DNA of 64,000 bases from Glutamicibacter ardleyensis (GCF_014644555.1 NZ_BMKX01000001.1:894650-958649); one strand, 5' to 3'; positions 9,898-21,373 are shown, numbered from the stretch's first letter. Numbers and translations are program-made. Notes: generated by a model from the sequence alone, not told the origin.

Positions 9898-10247
9898 CAG
9901 CGAACTTCTGCTTTACGCTGTACAGATGCAAAGGCGGCAGTAACCTGGGTCCGTAGTTCGTCCCAAGTGAGCTCTGCAGCTCCGGGTAAAGCACGAACAA
10001 CGATGTCCAGGTTCCCATCCACGCGCCTGAGCTCGTGGGCAACTTCGCGCATACGGCGTTTAGTCAGATTTCGCTTAACTGCAATTCCCACTGCCTTGGA
10101 GACAATAAATCCAAACCGGTCCCCCGCGGCCCCTTCGGGACGAGGACGTGCATATAGCACGACGTTCCGGCGTCCGCTTCGGGCGCCGGAACGTACAGTG
10201 ACTGTAAGGTCTTGCGCTAGGCGCAATCGCTGATTCTTTGGCAACAT
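9897..10247 (-). CDS. rnpA: Ribonuclease P protein component RnpA
   Basis: 116 residues. This small basic protein combines with RNase P RNA to trim tRNA 5' leaders. The RNR signature region reads as [22 protein letters not shown], with the central [11 protein letters not shown] strand before it. It starts [14 protein letters not shown] like other actinobacterial RnpA. It lies 64 bp downstream of rpmH in the universal rpmH-rnpA-yidD-yidC order. Confidence 0.95.
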   Translation of the reverse strand: MLPKNQRLRLAQDLTVTVRSGARSGRRNVVLYARPRPEGAAGDRFGFIVSKAVGIAVKRNLTKRRMREVAHELRRVDGNLDIVVRALPGAAELTWDELRTQVTAAFASVQRKAEVR

Positions 10248-10311
10248 TTTTGTTCTAGCCAGATCTAGTAGATTCCGCCAGAACTACGCAGCCAAAAGCT
10301 GTTTCGCAAAT

Positions 10312-10449
10312 TTATGCGGAAAGCTCGGTACGGCTCTTGCCGCGACGTGCGGACAAGATTGCGCGACCTGCACGGGTACGCATACGAAGACGGAAACCGT
10401 GCTTCTTGGCACGACGACGGTTATTAGGCTGAAAAGTCCGCTTGCTCAC
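10312..10449 (-). CDS. rpmH: 50S ribosomal protein L34
   Basis: 45 residues on the minus strand, reading [20 protein letters not shown] and ending [11 protein letters not shown], an unmistakable L34. The start is GTG at 10447-10449 with TTGGAG about 8 bases upstream. It is the first gene of the leftward operon rpmH-rnpA-yidD-yidC-khpB-rsmG and is divergent from dnaA. Confidence 0.97.
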   Translation of the reverse strand: MSKRTFQPNNRRRAKKHGFRLRMRTRAGRAILSARRGKSRTELSA

Positions 10450-10962
10450 GGTGACACTCCAAGAAATTTAAGTGATGCGCCGGACCCGCTACTAGCTAGC
10501 TGGATAACAACAGGCTGACGCTCGTTCTTTAAAAAATGTGTAATTTTGCGGGCTCTTCTAAAAACTGAGCAGGTCACAAAACGCACACATAGGACTAAAT
10601 AACGATAGGAAAAATTCCGCCATAGGTCAAATTGGCGCGATTTTCAAGGACCCCTGTGCATATCAGAGCCCTACCTGTGAATAATCTACCCCAAAGTTGT
10701 GGATTACTTCATCGTTTATCGAAAGACAACTCACAATCTGGGATGAAAATCCATGTCACAACGCCCATAAAAACGGTATATTTCAAGGGGAAAGGCGTTT
10801 TCCACAGGCAATCAGCTAACTTTTTCCACCTGACTGTGCATAACCATGTGGATAGTGGTTAGAATCAGTGGAGATAACGTCGCCAAAACCGCGAAAGCGG
10901 GGCCCGAAACAGGGCTTTGTGTGATCAACATTGCATTAAATGATGGAAGTGGGGCGCCCTTA
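10450..10962. other. rpmH-dnaA intergenic region with DnaA-box-like sites (left part of origin region)
   Basis: About 510 bp, AT-richer than the genes, without a plausible coding frame. It must hold the divergent promoters for rpmH and dnaA. Near-consensus DnaA boxes are TGTGGATTA (10698-10706), TGTGCATAA (10835-10843) and TGTGGATAG (10847-10855), all in the same orientation. None is a perfect TTATCCACA. These sites would fit autoregulation of dnaA and/or participation in oriC. Confidence 0.65.
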
Positions 10963-12399
10963 GTGAGCAGCGACGAGACCAATAGTATTGGGAGCTCCTG
11001 GCGTCAGGTCATTCGTAAGATCGAAGATGATGATCGAGTCAAGGCCCGTCATCGTCCATTTGTGTCCCTTGCTAAACCCCAGGGACTCATTGGTAGTACC
11101 CTGCTTGTTGCCGTACCTAACGACCTCACCCGCGATATTTTGCAAACTCAGCTACGCGAACCTCTCGATCAGGCGTTGCGTGAGGTCTTCCAAGACGATA
11201 TCCGCTGCGCCGTCAGCGTCGATCTGTCCTTGGCTGAGGATGTCGAACAGCCAGCCGAACAAAAGGTCTCTCCAGCTCCGGTCCCAGCTCCAGTTCCAGA
11301 AACCCCTGGACCGCGACCGCAGCCTGCACCACAACCGACGCCACCATCAAACTCCCAAGAGTTTGGCCGGCTCAATCCAAAATACATTTTTGACACTTTT
11401 GTCATTGGGTCATCGAACCGATTCGCTCACGCGGCCGCGGTTGCCGTCGCTGAAGCGCCGGCCAAAGCCTACAACCCGCTATTTATCTATGGCGATTCCG
11501 GGCTAGGTAAAACTCACCTGCTTCACGCCATTGGACACTACGCGCGTCATCTCTACAAGGGGATCCGAGTGCGTTATGTGAACTCCGAAGAGTTCACCAA
11601 TGACTTCATCAACTCAATCCGTGATGACGAAGGTGCCAGCTTCAAGCAGACCTATCGTAATGTCGATATTTTGCTCATCGACGATATTCAATTCTTGGCC
11701 AATAAAGATGCAACGCAGGAAGAGTTCTTCCATACCTTCAATGCATTGCACAATCACAACAAGCAGGTAGTGATTACCTCTGACTTGCCGCCTAAACAGC
11801 TGCAAGGATTTGAAGATCGCATGCGTTCGCGCTTTGAGTGGGGTTTGCTCACCGATATTCAGCCCCCTGAATTGGAAACCCGTATTGCGATCCTGCGCAA
11901 GAAAGCTGACGCCGAGAATCTTTCAGCTCCAGGCGATGTCATGGAATATATCGCCTCTAGAATCTCGACGAATATCCGTGAACTTGAGGGTGCACTCATC
12001 CGAGTGACCGCTTTTGCCTCATTGAATAACCAACATGTTGATCTGGCCCTGGCAGAAACCGTGCTCAAGGATTTGATCAGTGCTGACGGTGCTCAGGAAA
12101 TCACGCCTTCAACCATCATCAAGCAAACTGCTGAGTACTTTGGGCTGTCTATTGACGAGCTCAACAGTAAATCTCGCACTCGAACCCTGGTGACGGCACG
12201 TCAGATCGCGATGTATCTGCTGCGTGAGCTGACGGATATGTCATTGCCGAAGATCGGCGCAGAACTTGGCGGGCGAGACCACACCACGGTTATCCATGCG
12301 GATCGAAAGATCCGTGAGTTGATGGCCGAGCGTCGCGCAATCTTCAACCAAGTGACAGAACTGACAAACCGGATTAAACAGAGTCAGCGCGAGCATTAA
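10963..12399 (+). CDS. dnaA: Chromosomal replication initiator DnaA
   Basis: 478 residues from the chosen GTG. DnaA binds 9-mer boxes at oriC and melts DNA as an ATP-bound filament. Domain I begins SSWRQVIRKIEDDDRV. Domain II is a Pro/Gln-rich linker (about residues 110-145). Domain III has GDSGLGKTH (Walker A), LLIDDIQF (Walker B) and the family sequence RYVNSEEFTNDFI. Domain IV ends with the DnaA-box signature GGRDHTTVIHADRKI. The frame is open upstream to 10846, but the N-terminus from 10963 (MSSDETNSIGSSW) matches related DnaA proteins and has a GTGGGG-type ribosome site. The stop is followed by oriC. Confidence 0.96.
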   Translation: MSSDETNSIGSSWRQVIRKIEDDDRVKARHRPFVSLAKPQGLIGSTLLVAVPNDLTRDILQTQLREPLDQALREVFQDDIRCAVSVDLSLAEDVEQPAEQKVSPAPVPAPVPETPGPRPQPAPQPTPPSNSQEFGRLNPKYIFDTFVIGSSNRFAHAAAVAVAEAPAKAYNPLFIYGDSGLGKTHLLHAIGHYARHLYKGIRVRYVNSEEFTNDFINSIRDDEGASFKQTYRNVDILLIDDIQFLANKDATQEEFFHTFNALHNHNKQVVITSDLPPKQLQGFEDRMRSRFEWGLLTDIQPPELETRIAILRKKADAENLSAPGDVMEYIASRISTNIRELEGALIRVTAFASLNNQHVDLALAETVLKDLISADGAQEITPSTIIKQTAEYFGLSIDELNSKSRTRTLVTARQIAMYLLRELTDMSLPKIGAELGGRDHTTVIHADRKIRELMAERRAIFNQVTELTNRIKQSQREH

Positions 12400-12864
12400 A
12401 CCGGTAAATCACAGCTGTGGATAAGGCTGTGGATTACATGAAGACAACCTGAGTATAACTAGCACCTCGCGTGTGGACTCAGAAAAGCGTGACACTGAGT
12501 ATCAACAGGACCATGGAACTCAGTGTCACTGCCAGTCACAGTTTGTTCACATGCACAATTGGTTCAAACTATGGGCTCGAGGGGCTTATCCACAGTATCC
12601 ACAGGGGTTATTAACACTACTTCCTTTAAACACTTATTCATCCAAATAACGAGACCTCTCCCCCAGCGCTGGTTTTGAACTGCTTTTTGTTCATAAGCTC
12701 GTGGTTACACACACTTGGAAAGTTCCATGAGGGCTATTCGAAGAAGACGTGGCAAGATTAAGTGGAGATATCGTGTAGCTACCTGCTCTATGCTTAAGAA
12801 CTTGGCGGGAAACAACCTTCTTGGCCTCACTTAAGACTTATGGGTTCCGAAAGGCGGATTTTTC
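12400..12864. other. oriC: Presumed oriC between dnaA and dnaN
   Basis: 465 bp with no coding frame. DnaA boxes: TGTGGATAA (12416-12424, perfect), TGTGGATTA (12428-12436), TTATCCACA (12586-12594, perfect) and, directly abutting, GTATCCACA (12595-12603). The last pair is followed by an AT-rich stretch (about 12607-12655, containing GTTATTAACAC) that is a candidate unwinding element. Between the two box groups is a perfect 12-bp inverted repeat (12489-12500 and 12518-12529). Location between dnaA and dnaN is the usual place of oriC in Actinobacteria. The dnaN promoter must also lie here. Confidence 0.85.
12489..12529. repeat. Perfect 12-bp inverted repeat in oriC
   Basis: GTGACACTGAGT at 12489-12500 and its exact complement ACTCAGTGTCAC at 12518-12529 enclose a 17-base loop. 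It lies 90 bp after the dnaA stop. It has no T-run, so a classical terminator is doubtful; it may be a structural or protein-binding element of the origin. Confidence 0.8.
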
Positions 12865-13992
12865 GTGAAGTTCAGCGTTGAAAAGGATGTATTGGCAGAT
12901 GCCGTTTCTTGGACCGCAAGGTCTCTAGCGCAGCGTCCACCATCTCCAGTACTTGCTGGCATTTTGATCACTACCCATGAAGGCATCGTTCGCCTTGAGG
13001 GATTTGATTACGAAATTTCATCCCACATCGAGATTCCTGCTGATATTGGAGAACAAGGCAAGGTCTTAATTTCTGGCAAGCTGCTTGCGGAAATTACACG
13101 TTCATTGCCAAATTCAACGGTGACCCTCGAAACTGATGGAACAAAGATCACCGTCTCCTGCGGTCGTTCACGATTCCACTTAGCGACCATGCCAGTTGAG
13201 GAATACCCTTCTTTGCCAGCGCTTCCAGAAGTTGCAGGCACCATCAATGGCCAGGCTTTCTCTGAAGCTGTATCTCAGGTCATTGTCGCGGCATCGAAGG
13301 ATGACACCCTGCCAGTGTTGACTGGCATCAAGGTTGAAATTGAAAATGACCTGATCACTTTCCTTGCCACGGACCGCTACCGTTTGGCGATGCGTGAACT
13401 GAATTGGACTCCAAACCAGCCAGAAATTTCTACTTCCTTCTTGGTCAAAGCCAAAACCCTGAACGAAGTAGCTAAAACACTTTCTAGTTCTGGCGACCTG
13501 AAGCTTGCAATCAGCCCTACCGGGGAAATGATCGGTTTCGAAAGTGCTAACCGTCGGACAACCTCGTTGCTTATCAATGGCGATTACCCAAAGATTCGTT
13601 CGTTGTTCCCGGATAACACTCCAATTCACGCTACTGTCCGTTCTAGCGATCTGATTGAAGCGGTACGTCGCGTTTCTGTTGTTGCTGAACGAAACACGCC
13701 AGTACGTATGGCATTCACCGATGGACAGCTGACCCTTGACGCAGGCACCGGTGAGGACGCCCAGGCCGAAGAATCAATTGTTGCTTCATTGCGCGGAGAA
13801 GACATTACGGTTGCATTCAACCCAACCTTCCTCAGTGAAGGATTGAGCTCGTTCAATACTGATTTTGTTCGTTTTTCCTTCACCAGCGCTCCAAAGCCAG
13901 CAATGGTCACTGGTCAGAAGAAAATTGATGAAGACGACCAGGACCAATACCGGTACCTCGTTATGCCAGTTCGACTCCCAAACTCGAACTAG
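12865..13992 (+). CDS. dnaN: DNA polymerase III beta subunit (sliding clamp)
   Basis: 375 residues, normal for the ring-shaped processivity clamp built of three similar domains per subunit. Recognisable parts are the N-terminal MKFSVEKDVLADAVSW, the ATDRYRLAMRELNW region of domain 2 and the C-terminal hydrophobic end LVMPVRLPNSN (family: MPxRL), which forms the client-binding pocket. The start is GTG (12865) with AAGG upstream. It follows oriC and is read in the same direction as dnaA and recF. Confidence 0.97.
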   Translation: MKFSVEKDVLADAVSWTARSLAQRPPSPVLAGILITTHEGIVRLEGFDYEISSHIEIPADIGEQGKVLISGKLLAEITRSLPNSTVTLETDGTKITVSCGRSRFHLATMPVEEYPSLPALPEVAGTINGQAFSEAVSQVIVAASKDDTLPVLTGIKVEIENDLITFLATDRYRLAMRELNWTPNQPEISTSFLVKAKTLNEVAKTLSSSGDLKLAISPTGEMIGFESANRRTTSLLINGDYPKIRSLFPDNTPIHATVRSSDLIEAVRRVSVVAERNTPVRMAFTDGQLTLDAGTGEDAQAEESIVASLRGEDITVAFNPTFLSEGLSSFNTDFVRFSFTSAPKPAMVTGQKKIDEDDQDQYRYLVMPVRLPNSN

Positions 13993-14051
13993 CAACAAGT
14001 TAGTGGTGGAATGCTAAATATTCCACTGCTTCGTAGCTTTCAGGATTCTCG

Positions 14052-15215
14052 GTGTATATCTCGCAGCTTTCCCTCACGAGCTTTCGCTCGTACGTGCAGG
14101 CCGACGTACAACTAGCCCCGGGCATCAACGTACTGGTTGGACCCAACGGCGTCGGTAAAACGAACATCGTTGAAGCCATCGGATATCTAGCGAACCTCTC
14201 CTCGCACCGAGTCAGCAACGATGCTCCGCTGCTTCACTTCGGTTCCGAACGTGCGCTGATCCGCGGCACGTTACACCGTGGAGCTCAGTCCACCTCCCTC
14301 GAGGTGGAAATTACTAGCGGAAAAATCAACAGGGCGCGGATTAACCGGGCCAATCCGGTACGCGCACGAGAGATTCTTGGGCTCGTGCGAACGGTACTCT
14401 TCGCTCCCGAAGATCTGTCCTTGATCAAGGGCGATCCATCTAATCGACGTCGTTTCCTCGATGAAATGCTGATCTCCTTAAGACCTATCGAAGCCGGCAC
14501 CAAAAACGACTACGAGCGAATCGTGAAACAACGAAATGCGTTGTTGAAATCGATCAGAGGCAAATCAAAACTTAATTCTTCACAAGAGAACACCTTGCAG
14601 GCATGGGACATGCAACTGGCCACTTGCGGGGCCCGCCTCATTCGTGGCCGATTGATGGTACTTGCCCTACTGAGGCCCTATATGGAAGCGGCCTACGCAG
14701 ATCTTGCCGATGGTAAGAAGCATGCCGATGCGGTTTATCGCTCATCGCTTGAAGGTGAGATTGACGAAAATTCTTTGCCGGTGAAAAATCTGCAGGGGTT
14801 GACCCAAGACGAAATTCGCGATTTGCTGCTCAGCGCCATCGAGGCAAACCGGGCACGCGAACTAGATCGCGGAATTTCACTATTTGGTCCACATCGTGAT
14901 GATTTGACCCTGACTTTAGGGGCAACTCCTGCAAAAGGCTACGCCTCGCATGGAGAAACCTGGTCCTTTGCGCTCGCATTACGCCTGGCTGCTTACCGCG
15001 TCTTTGGTGATGACGATCCGCGAACTGGGTCCGGACCGATTTTGATCCTCGATGATGTTTTTGCAGAACTTGACGCTACCCGGCGGGACCGATTGGCGCA
15101 TATTGTTGCCGGTGCAGAACAAGTATTGGTGACCGCGGCGGTGGCTGCCGATGTGCCTGAGGCCTTAAAAGGACATTTTTTCATGGTGAGCCCTGGTCAG
15201 GTCAGCGATGTCTGA
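14052..15215 (+). CDS. recF: DNA replication/repair protein RecF
   Basis: 387 residues. RecF is an SMC-like ATPase that loads RecA at gaps. Walker A is GPNGVGKTNIVEAIGYL (about residues 32-48); the ABC signature is replaced by the usual late motif around ASHGETWSFALALRLA, and Walker B reads ILILDDVFAELD. The N-terminus is MYISQLSLTSFRSY from a GTG codon at 14052. It overlaps the next gene by 8 bp, so the two are probably co-translated. gnd, which sits between dnaN and recF in some Actinobacteria, is absent. Confidence 0.96.
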   Translation: MYISQLSLTSFRSYVQADVQLAPGINVLVGPNGVGKTNIVEAIGYLANLSSHRVSNDAPLLHFGSERALIRGTLHRGAQSTSLEVEITSGKINRARINRANPVRAREILGLVRTVLFAPEDLSLIKGDPSNRRRFLDEMLISLRPIEAGTKNDYERIVKQRNALLKSIRGKSKLNSSQENTLQAWDMQLATCGARLIRGRLMVLALLRPYMEAAYADLADGKKHADAVYRSSLEGEIDENSLPVKNLQGLTQDEIRDLLLSAIEANRARELDRGISLFGPHRDDLTLTLGATPAKGYASHGETWSFALALRLAAYRVFGDDDPRTGSGPILILDDVFAELDATRRDRLAHIVAGAEQVLVTAAVAADVPEALKGHFFMVSPGQVSDV

Positions 15216-15735
15216 GGAAGAACTCGACTCGGCCAAGGCGTTGCTCAATCGCATGCGCAAACTTGCCGAAGAGCGTGGTGAAACCAGAATTGACGCTGCC
15301 CGCATGGACCGCGTCAAAAAGCGTCAAGCAACGCGTCGCGGATTCGCTGCGCCGCAGGGTAAACCCGTTGAAGGATCCGCACGCGACCCACATGCTATCG
15401 GTGAAATCGTATCGAGAATGTCCAAATCTCGTGGCTGGAATACTCAAGTTGCGGTTGGATCCGTACTGGGCCGCTGGACAGAATTGGTCGGCGAAGACGT
15501 GGCAGCACATTGCAAGCCCGAGTCTTTTGAAGACACCGTCGTGGTTGTACGCTGCGATTCAACTTCCTGGGCTACACAATTACGCCTACTCAGCCATCAA
15601 ATTTTGAAGAAAATTGATGCAGAGTTAGGTTCGGGAATCGTCACGGTTATCAAGGTTTTGGGCCCCAACGCACCCTCCTGGCGCCACGGCCTGCGTTCGG
15701 TTGCCGGACGAGGCCCGCGAGATACCTACGGATAA
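15208..15735 (+). CDS. DciA-like DUF721 protein (replicative helicase loader candidate)
   Basis: 175 residues. The C-terminal 100 residues form the DUF721/DciA domain ([20 protein letters not shown] through [25 protein letters not shown]). The N-terminal part is basic and low in structure. In Actinobacteria this gene always lies between recF and gyrB. DciA family members are known to assist loading or activity of the DnaB helicase in bacteria that lack DnaC; assigning that role here is by family and position. Confidence 0.88.
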   Translation: MSEEELDSAKALLNRMRKLAEERGETRIDAARMDRVKKRQATRRGFAAPQGKPVEGSARDPHAIGEIVSRMSKSRGWNTQVAVGSVLGRWTELVGEDVAAHCKPESFEDTVVVVRCDSTSWATQLRLLSHQILKKIDAELGSGIVTVIKVLGPNAPSWRHGLRSVAGRGPRDTYG

Positions 15736-16015
15736 AATTGCTGGCACGGCATATGGCGCTGTAACGGAGCCGCTGGCTGGATCCCCCCTTACTGCTCCGC
15801 CAGTAACCGCTCTAAGTGATGATTCTGTGCCTACTACAGCCGATTTGATGCTCAGGATCCCTATATATTTCGCTAAACGCGGTAGAATTAGAGGCAGTGA
15901 GTGCGCGTCGTGTAGGTATCCCCCACGCACGTTGCACCAGACCATGGTTTTTTGTTGGCCCGCACGCAGGGGCGGCAGGGAATCGCGCACCAAATTCGAG
16001 GAGTTCGTAGCACAA

Positions 16016-18073
16016 GTGTCTACCGAAAACGCTTCACCGCAGGAGCCGGCCGAAAGCCAAGTACCCGCGGAATCGATGACTTCAAAAGTCGAACACACCT
16101 ATGGCGCCCAGGACATTACCGTCCTCGAAGGACTCGAAGCGGTACGCAAACGCCCGGGCATGTATATCGGTTCAACCGGACCGCGCGGCCTGCACCACCT
16201 GGTCTATGAAGTTGTTGATAACTCCGTTGATGAGGCTCTTGCAGGCTACTGCGACACTATCGACATCACCTTGCAGAATGACGGCGCTGTCCGAGTTCAG
16301 GACAACGGGCGTGGCATCCCCACAGATATGCACCCGACAGAGGGTAAGCCAGCGGTAGAGGTCGTCATGACGATCCTGCACGCCGGCGGTAAGTTCGGCG
16401 GCGGCGGTTATGCGGTCTCCGGCGGTCTGCACGGCGTAGGTATTTCGGTAGTTAACGCGCTATCTAGCCGCGTGGACACCATCGTTCGGCAAAAGGGTTA
16501 CGCCTGGCGGATCTCCTTCGGCAATGGCGGCATGACTACCTCCCCATTAACCCGTGGCGAAGAAACCGAAGAAACCGGCACCACCCAGACGTTCTACCCG
16601 GACGCCGGAATCTTTGAAACCACAGTATTTGATTTCGAAACCCTGCGTGCGCGTTTCCAGCAGATGGCCTTCCTGAACAAGGGCCTGCGCATCCGTTTGA
16701 CCGACGAGCGTGTGGTTGAAGAGGTTGAGGCTGAGGTCGAAGACGAGCGCGAAAATCAGGTTGTTAAACCACGCGTGGTCGACTACCTGTACAAGGACGG
16801 ACTGCTCGATTACGTCAAGCACCTGAACTCCGCGAAAAAAGTGGAATTGGTACATGACGAGGTCATTGCCTTCGAGGCCGAGGACACCACTCGCGGTATC
16901 AGCGTTGAAGTTGCTATGCAGTGGACCAATGCATACTCGGAGTCTGTGCACACCTACGCAAACACCATCAACACCCACGAGGGTGGTACCCACGAAGAGG
17001 GGTTCCGCGCCGCATTGACCGGCTTGCTTAACCGCTACGCCCGCGATAATAAGATCCTGCGCGAAAAGGATGACAACCTCTCCGGTGATGATGTCCGCGA
17101 GGGTCTGACCGCAGTTCTTTCGGTCAAGCTCTCCGAACCACAGTTTGAAGGCCAGACTAAAACCAAGCTGGGTAACTCGATGGCCCGTGGTTTCGTGCAC
17201 GGTGTGGTCAACGAGGAACTTGGCGACTGGTTCGAGCGCAACCCGAACGTCGCCAAAGACATTATTCGCAAGGCAATGCTTGCCTCCCAAGCCCGAATGG
17301 CGGCCCGCAAGGCGCGTGACAACGCGCGCCGTAAGTCGCCGATGGAATCCTTCGGCATGCCGGGTAAGCTCTCGGACTGTTCCTCAAAGAACCCTGCCGA
17401 GTGTGAGGTTTTCATCGTCGAGGGTGACTCCGCAGGCGGCTCGGCCAAGCGCGGACGCGACCCACACACGCAGGCGATCCTGCCGCTACGCGGAAAGATC
17501 CTGAACGTGGAACGTGCGCGTTTGGACCGTGCGCTGGGCAATGCCGAAGTACAGGCGATGATCACCGCCTTCGGCACCGGCATCGGTGAAGAATTCGACA
17601 TGGCTAAGCTGCGCTATCACAAGATCGTGTTGATGGCGGACGCCGACGTGGACGGCCAGCACATCACCACGCTATTGCTCACGCTGATCTTCCGCTTCAT
17701 GCGTCCACTGATCGAACAGGGCTATGTGTACCTTGCAAGCCCACCGCTGTACCGCATCAAGTGGACTAACGCCGCTCACGAATACGTCTTCACAGACCGT
17801 GAACGCGACGAAGCGCTGGTCAAGGGTGCCGCGTCGAACAAGCGTATTCCTAAGGAAAACGGCATTCAGCGTTACAAGGGTCTGGGCGAGATGGACTACT
17901 CGGAACTGTGGGACACCACGATGGATCCGGCTCACCGCATTCTGCGACAGGTGGCCATGGATGACGCGGCCGCAGCCGATGAGGTCTTCTCCGTGCTGAT
18001 GGGCGAGGACGTCGAATCACGCCGAACCTTTATTCAGCAAAATGCCAAGGACGTGCGCTTCCTGGATATCTAA
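16016..18073 (+). CDS. gyrB: DNA gyrase subunit B
   Basis: 685 residues from the chosen GTG. GyrB hydrolyses ATP to drive negative supercoiling with GyrA. The GHKL ATPase pocket is seen in [18 protein letters not shown] and [14 protein letters not shown], with [15 protein letters not shown]; the TOPRIM domain has [18 protein letters not shown] and [12 protein letters not shown]; the C-terminus ends KDVRFLDI. The frame is open upstream to 15701 inside dciA, but GyrB-like sequence begins only near [18 protein letters not shown] at 16016 has GAGGAG upstream, though 12 bases away. An internal ATG at 16076 is an alternative. Confidence 0.95.
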   Translation: MSTENASPQEPAESQVPAESMTSKVEHTYGAQDITVLEGLEAVRKRPGMYIGSTGPRGLHHLVYEVVDNSVDEALAGYCDTIDITLQNDGAVRVQDNGRGIPTDMHPTEGKPAVEVVMTILHAGGKFGGGGYAVSGGLHGVGISVVNALSSRVDTIVRQKGYAWRISFGNGGMTTSPLTRGEETEETGTTQTFYPDAGIFETTVFDFETLRARFQQMAFLNKGLRIRLTDERVVEEVEAEVEDERENQVVKPRVVDYLYKDGLLDYVKHLNSAKKVELVHDEVIAFEAEDTTRGISVEVAMQWTNAYSESVHTYANTINTHEGGTHEEGFRAALTGLLNRYARDNKILREKDDNLSGDDVREGLTAVLSVKLSEPQFEGQTKTKLGNSMARGFVHGVVNEELGDWFERNPNVAKDIIRKAMLASQARMAARKARDNARRKSPMESFGMPGKLSDCSSKNPAECEVFIVEGDSAGGSAKRGRDPHTQAILPLRGKILNVERARLDRALGNAEVQAMITAFGTGIGEEFDMAKLRYHKIVLMADADVDGQHITTLLLTLIFRFMRPLIEQGYVYLASPPLYRIKWTNAAHEYVFTDRERDEALVKGAASNKRIPKENGIQRYKGLGEMDYSELWDTTMDPAHRILRQVAMDDAAAADEVFSVLMGEDVESRRTFIQQNAKDVRFLDI

Positions 18074-18131
18074 CGCGCCAACCGCAGCGAAACGATAACC
18101 AGCAACGAATTTTAGACTTGTAAGGGATGAA

Positions 18132-20759
18132 ATGAGCGACGAGCAAACCCCGGGGAACGAACCGTTGGACGGGGAGATCGTGCCCGCACTTGAGGGACAC
18201 GACAAGATCGACCAGATCGATCTGCAGACCGAAATGCAGCGGTCCTACCTTGACTACGCCATGGCGGTCATCGTGGGCCGTGCACTACCTGACGTGCGCG
18301 ATGGACTGAAGCCAGTGCACCGCCGCGTGCTGTACGCAATGTACGACGGTGGCTACCGCCCGGAGCGCTCCTACAATAAGTGTGCCCGCGTGGTCGGCGA
18401 AGTGATGGGTCAGTACCACCCGCACGGTGACACCGCGATTTATGATGCGCTGGTCCGCCTGATTCAGGACTGGGTCATGCGTTATCCGCTGGCGCTAGGC
18501 CAGGGTAACTTCGGTTCCCCAGGTAATGATGGCGCTGCCGCCCAGCGTTACACGGAAACCAAGATGGCCCCGTTGGCCATGGAAATGGTCCGTGACATCA
18601 ACGAGGATACCGTTGATTTTAAGGACAACTACGACGGCAAAAACCAAGAACCAACCGTGTTGCCGGCGCGTTTCCCGAACCTGTTGGTCAATGGTTCCTC
18701 GGGCATCGCGGTGGGTATGGCTACCAACATTCCGCCACATAACCTGCGCGAAGTCGCCGAGGGTGTGCAGTGGTACCTGGAGAACCCAGAAGTTACCCGC
18801 GAGGAACTACTTGCCGCGTTAATGCAGCGCGTCAAGGGCCCAGATTTCCCTTCTGGTGCCATGATTCTTGGCACCAAGGGCATCTCCGATGCCTACCGTA
18901 CCGGCCGTGGCTCAATCACCATGCGCGCGGTAGTGAATGTGGAAGAAATTCAGGGCCGCTCCTGCCTGGTAGTCACCGAGCTGCCATATATGGCTAACCC
19001 GGATAACCTCGCGGTAAAGATCGCCGAGCTGGTCCGCGATGGCAAGGTCGCCGGCATCGCCGACATGCGCGATGAGACCTCGGGCCGTACCGGCCAGCGT
19101 CTGGTGATCGTGCTTAAGCGCGACGCCGTGGCCAAGGTGGTACTGAACAACCTCTACAAGCACACCGAACTGCAGTCCAACTTCTCCGCGAATATGCTCG
19201 CGATCGTTGATGGAGTGCCGCGCACCCTGCCACTGGATGGTTTCATCCGCCACTGGGTGACCCACCAGATCGAAGTGATTGTTCGCCGCACCAAATTCCG
19301 TCTGAAGAAGGCCGAAGCCGAGGCTCACATCTTGCGCGGCCTGCTCAAGGCCTTGGATGCTTTGGACGAGGTCATCGCATTGATCCGCCGTTCTTCGACC
19401 ACCGAAGCGGCCCGCGACGGGTTGATGGAACTGCTAGATATTGACGAGGATCAGGCACGCGCCATTCTCGACATGCAGCTACGTCGACTTGCCGCCCTAG
19501 AACGCCAGAAGATTCAGGATCGTCACGCGGAATTGGCGGTGATGATTGCCGAGTTTAAGGAGATCATCGCCGATCCGCAGCGCCAGCGCACCATCGTCTC
19601 GGAAGAACTCGCCGAGATCGTGGAAAAGCATGGAGATGACCGTCGCACCAATATCCTCATGGGCTTTGATGGCGACATGAACGTCGAAGATCTCATTCCC
19701 GAAGAGGAAATGGTCGTCACCATCACCCGTGGCGGCTACGTCAAGCGCACCCGTATTGATAACTACCGTTCGCAGCAGCGCGGCGGTAAGGGTATCAAGG
19801 GAGCCAACTTGCGCGGAGACGATGTGGTGGAACACTTCTTCGTCACCTCCACACACAACTACCTGCTGTTCTTCACCAACCACGGCCGCGTCTACCGCAC
19901 CAAGTGCTACGAATTGGCCGAGGCCGGACGCGATGCCAAGGGACAACACGTAGCCAACGTGATGGCTTTCCAGCCGGATGAGCACATCGCTCAGGTGCTA
20001 GATCTGCGCACCTACCAGGACGCGCAGTACCTAATGCTTGCTACTCGCAATGGTTTGGTCAAGAAAACGCGCTTGGAAGACTATGACACCAACCGTACCG
20101 CCGGAGTGATCGCGATCAACCTGCGCGAAGACGACGAGCTAGTCTCCGCACAGCTGGTCAGTGAATCCGATGATGTGATGCTGGTCTCGCGTAAGGGGCA
20201 ATCGGTACGCTTCACCGCGACCGACACCGCCTTGCGTCCGATGGGGCGCGCTACCAGTGGCGTGACCGGCATGAAGTTCCGCGAGGGTGACGAACTGTTG
20301 GCCGCCGAGGTGGTACGTCCCGAAGCGTTCGTTTTCACCGTGACAAATGAGGGCTACGCGAAGCGCACTACGGTTGATGAATACCGTGTGCAATCCCGTG
20401 GTGGCTTGGGCATTAAGGTTGCGAAGCTCAACGAGGAACGTGGCGAACTGGTGGGTGCGCTAATCGTTGATGAAACCGACGAGGTACTCGTGGTGATGGC
20501 CTCGGGCAAGGTTGTTCGTTCTGCCGTCTCGCAGGTTCCTTCCAAGGGCCGTGACACCATGGGTGTCATCTTCGCAAAGCCGGATAAGAAGGACCACATT
20601 ATTGCGGTGGCCAAGAACTCGGAGACCGAGCTCGAAGAGAATTCGGAGGAAGATGGCGTAACGTTGGACGCAGAAAACATGACAGATGAGTCATCTGCTG
20701 CGCCGGAAATCGCTTCGGACGTCCAAAACGATGACACCAATAACGGAGGTAACGCATGA
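18132..20759 (+). CDS. gyrA: DNA gyrase subunit A
   Basis: 875 residues. GyrA cuts and rejoins DNA; the catalytic tyrosine lies in [12 protein letters not shown]. The quinolone-resistance segment reads [15 protein letters not shown], with threonine at the position of E. coli Ser83. The C-terminal half has the six-bladed pinwheel with the GyrA box [10 protein letters not shown]. The last 45 residues are an acidic tail ([20 protein letters not shown]). It follows gyrB by 58 bp and its ATGA stop/start overlaps the next gene. Confidence 0.97.
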   Translation: MSDEQTPGNEPLDGEIVPALEGHDKIDQIDLQTEMQRSYLDYAMAVIVGRALPDVRDGLKPVHRRVLYAMYDGGYRPERSYNKCARVVGEVMGQYHPHGDTAIYDALVRLIQDWVMRYPLALGQGNFGSPGNDGAAAQRYTETKMAPLAMEMVRDINEDTVDFKDNYDGKNQEPTVLPARFPNLLVNGSSGIAVGMATNIPPHNLREVAEGVQWYLENPEVTREELLAALMQRVKGPDFPSGAMILGTKGISDAYRTGRGSITMRAVVNVEEIQGRSCLVVTELPYMANPDNLAVKIAELVRDGKVAGIADMRDETSGRTGQRLVIVLKRDAVAKVVLNNLYKHTELQSNFSANMLAIVDGVPRTLPLDGFIRHWVTHQIEVIVRRTKFRLKKAEAEAHILRGLLKALDALDEVIALIRRSSTTEAARDGLMELLDIDEDQARAILDMQLRRLAALERQKIQDRHAELAVMIAEFKEIIADPQRQRTIVSEELAEIVEKHGDDRRTNILMGFDGDMNVEDLIPEEEMVVTITRGGYVKRTRIDNYRSQQRGGKGIKGANLRGDDVVEHFFVTSTHNYLLFFTNHGRVYRTKCYELAEAGRDAKGQHVANVMAFQPDEHIAQVLDLRTYQDAQYLMLATRNGLVKKTRLEDYDTNRTAGVIAINLREDDELVSAQLVSESDDVMLVSRKGQSVRFTATDTALRPMGRATSGVTGMKFREGDELLAAEVVRPEAFVFTVTNEGYAKRTTVDEYRVQSRGGLGIKVAKLNEERGELVGALIVDETDEVLVVMASGKVVRSAVSQVPSKGRDTMGVIFAKPDKKDHIIAVAKNSETELEENSEEDGVTLDAENMTDESSAAPEIASDVQNDDTNNGGNA

Positions 20760-21364
20760 GCACGCCCTCGACGCCTCGCCCAAGTGGCAGCGCCCCGAAG
20801 AGCGCAGCGCCGCGACCTACCCAGGTAAAGCGCCCAGCGCCAACCTCGAATGGTAACCGCCCAACTGGTGCCCGACCGGCGCCAACCGGACAGCCACGTC
20901 CTACCGGCGGGCCTGCCCGGCCTAGTGCAGGTGCACCGCGTCCCACCGGACAGCGGCCGCCACAGTCACAGGATCGCCTGGTTCGCCCGGCGCCTAAGGC
21001 TAAGGTCCGTAAAGCTCGACTGTTAGCGTCGAAGGTAGAGCCGTTCTCAGTCTTGAAGCTTGCCTTCTTGCTGTCGGTCGCCTTTGGTGTCATTACCGTG
21101 GTGGCTTCGGTAGCTATCTGGGCCCTGTTGGACCTGACCGGCACCTTTGACTCCTTCAACCAGTTGATGCGTGACGCGATTGGTGCCGAAGGCACTTTTG
21201 ACCTGCGTGATGTGCTCTCGCTGGGCCAGGTTGCCTCGTACGCGACAATCATTGCGGTAGTCAACGTCGTGGTAATTTCGGTACTCTCGATGCTCGGAGC
21301 GGTGTTGTATAACATTGCCGCTTCGCTCGTCGGTGGCGTCGGAGTGACCCTCACAGACGACTAA
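20756..21364 (+). CDS. DUF3566 transmembrane protein
   Basis: 202 residues. The first 80 are a Pro/Ala/Gly/Arg-rich, probably disordered cytoplasmic segment. Two membrane helices follow ([22 protein letters not shown] and a second around [22 protein letters not shown]), separated by a loop containing [12 protein letters not shown]. This is the DUF3566 protein found behind gyrA throughout Actinobacteria; its function is not known. It overlaps gyrA by 4 bp. A long GC-rich hairpin follows. Confidence 0.92.
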   Translation: MSTPSTPRPSGSAPKSAAPRPTQVKRPAPTSNGNRPTGARPAPTGQPRPTGGPARPSAGAPRPTGQRPPQSQDRLVRPAPKAKVRKARLLASKVEPFSVLKLAFLLSVAFGVITVVASVAIWALLDLTGTFDSFNQLMRDAIGAEGTFDLRDVLSLGQVASYATIIAVVNVVVISVLSMLGAVLYNIAASLVGGVGVTLTDD

Positions 21365-21373
21365 GAACGTGCT

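Noticed and set aside
15701-16015. 105-residue N-terminal extension of GyrB into dciA
   Set aside because: Not GyrB-like, overlaps dciA; start placed at GTG 16016.
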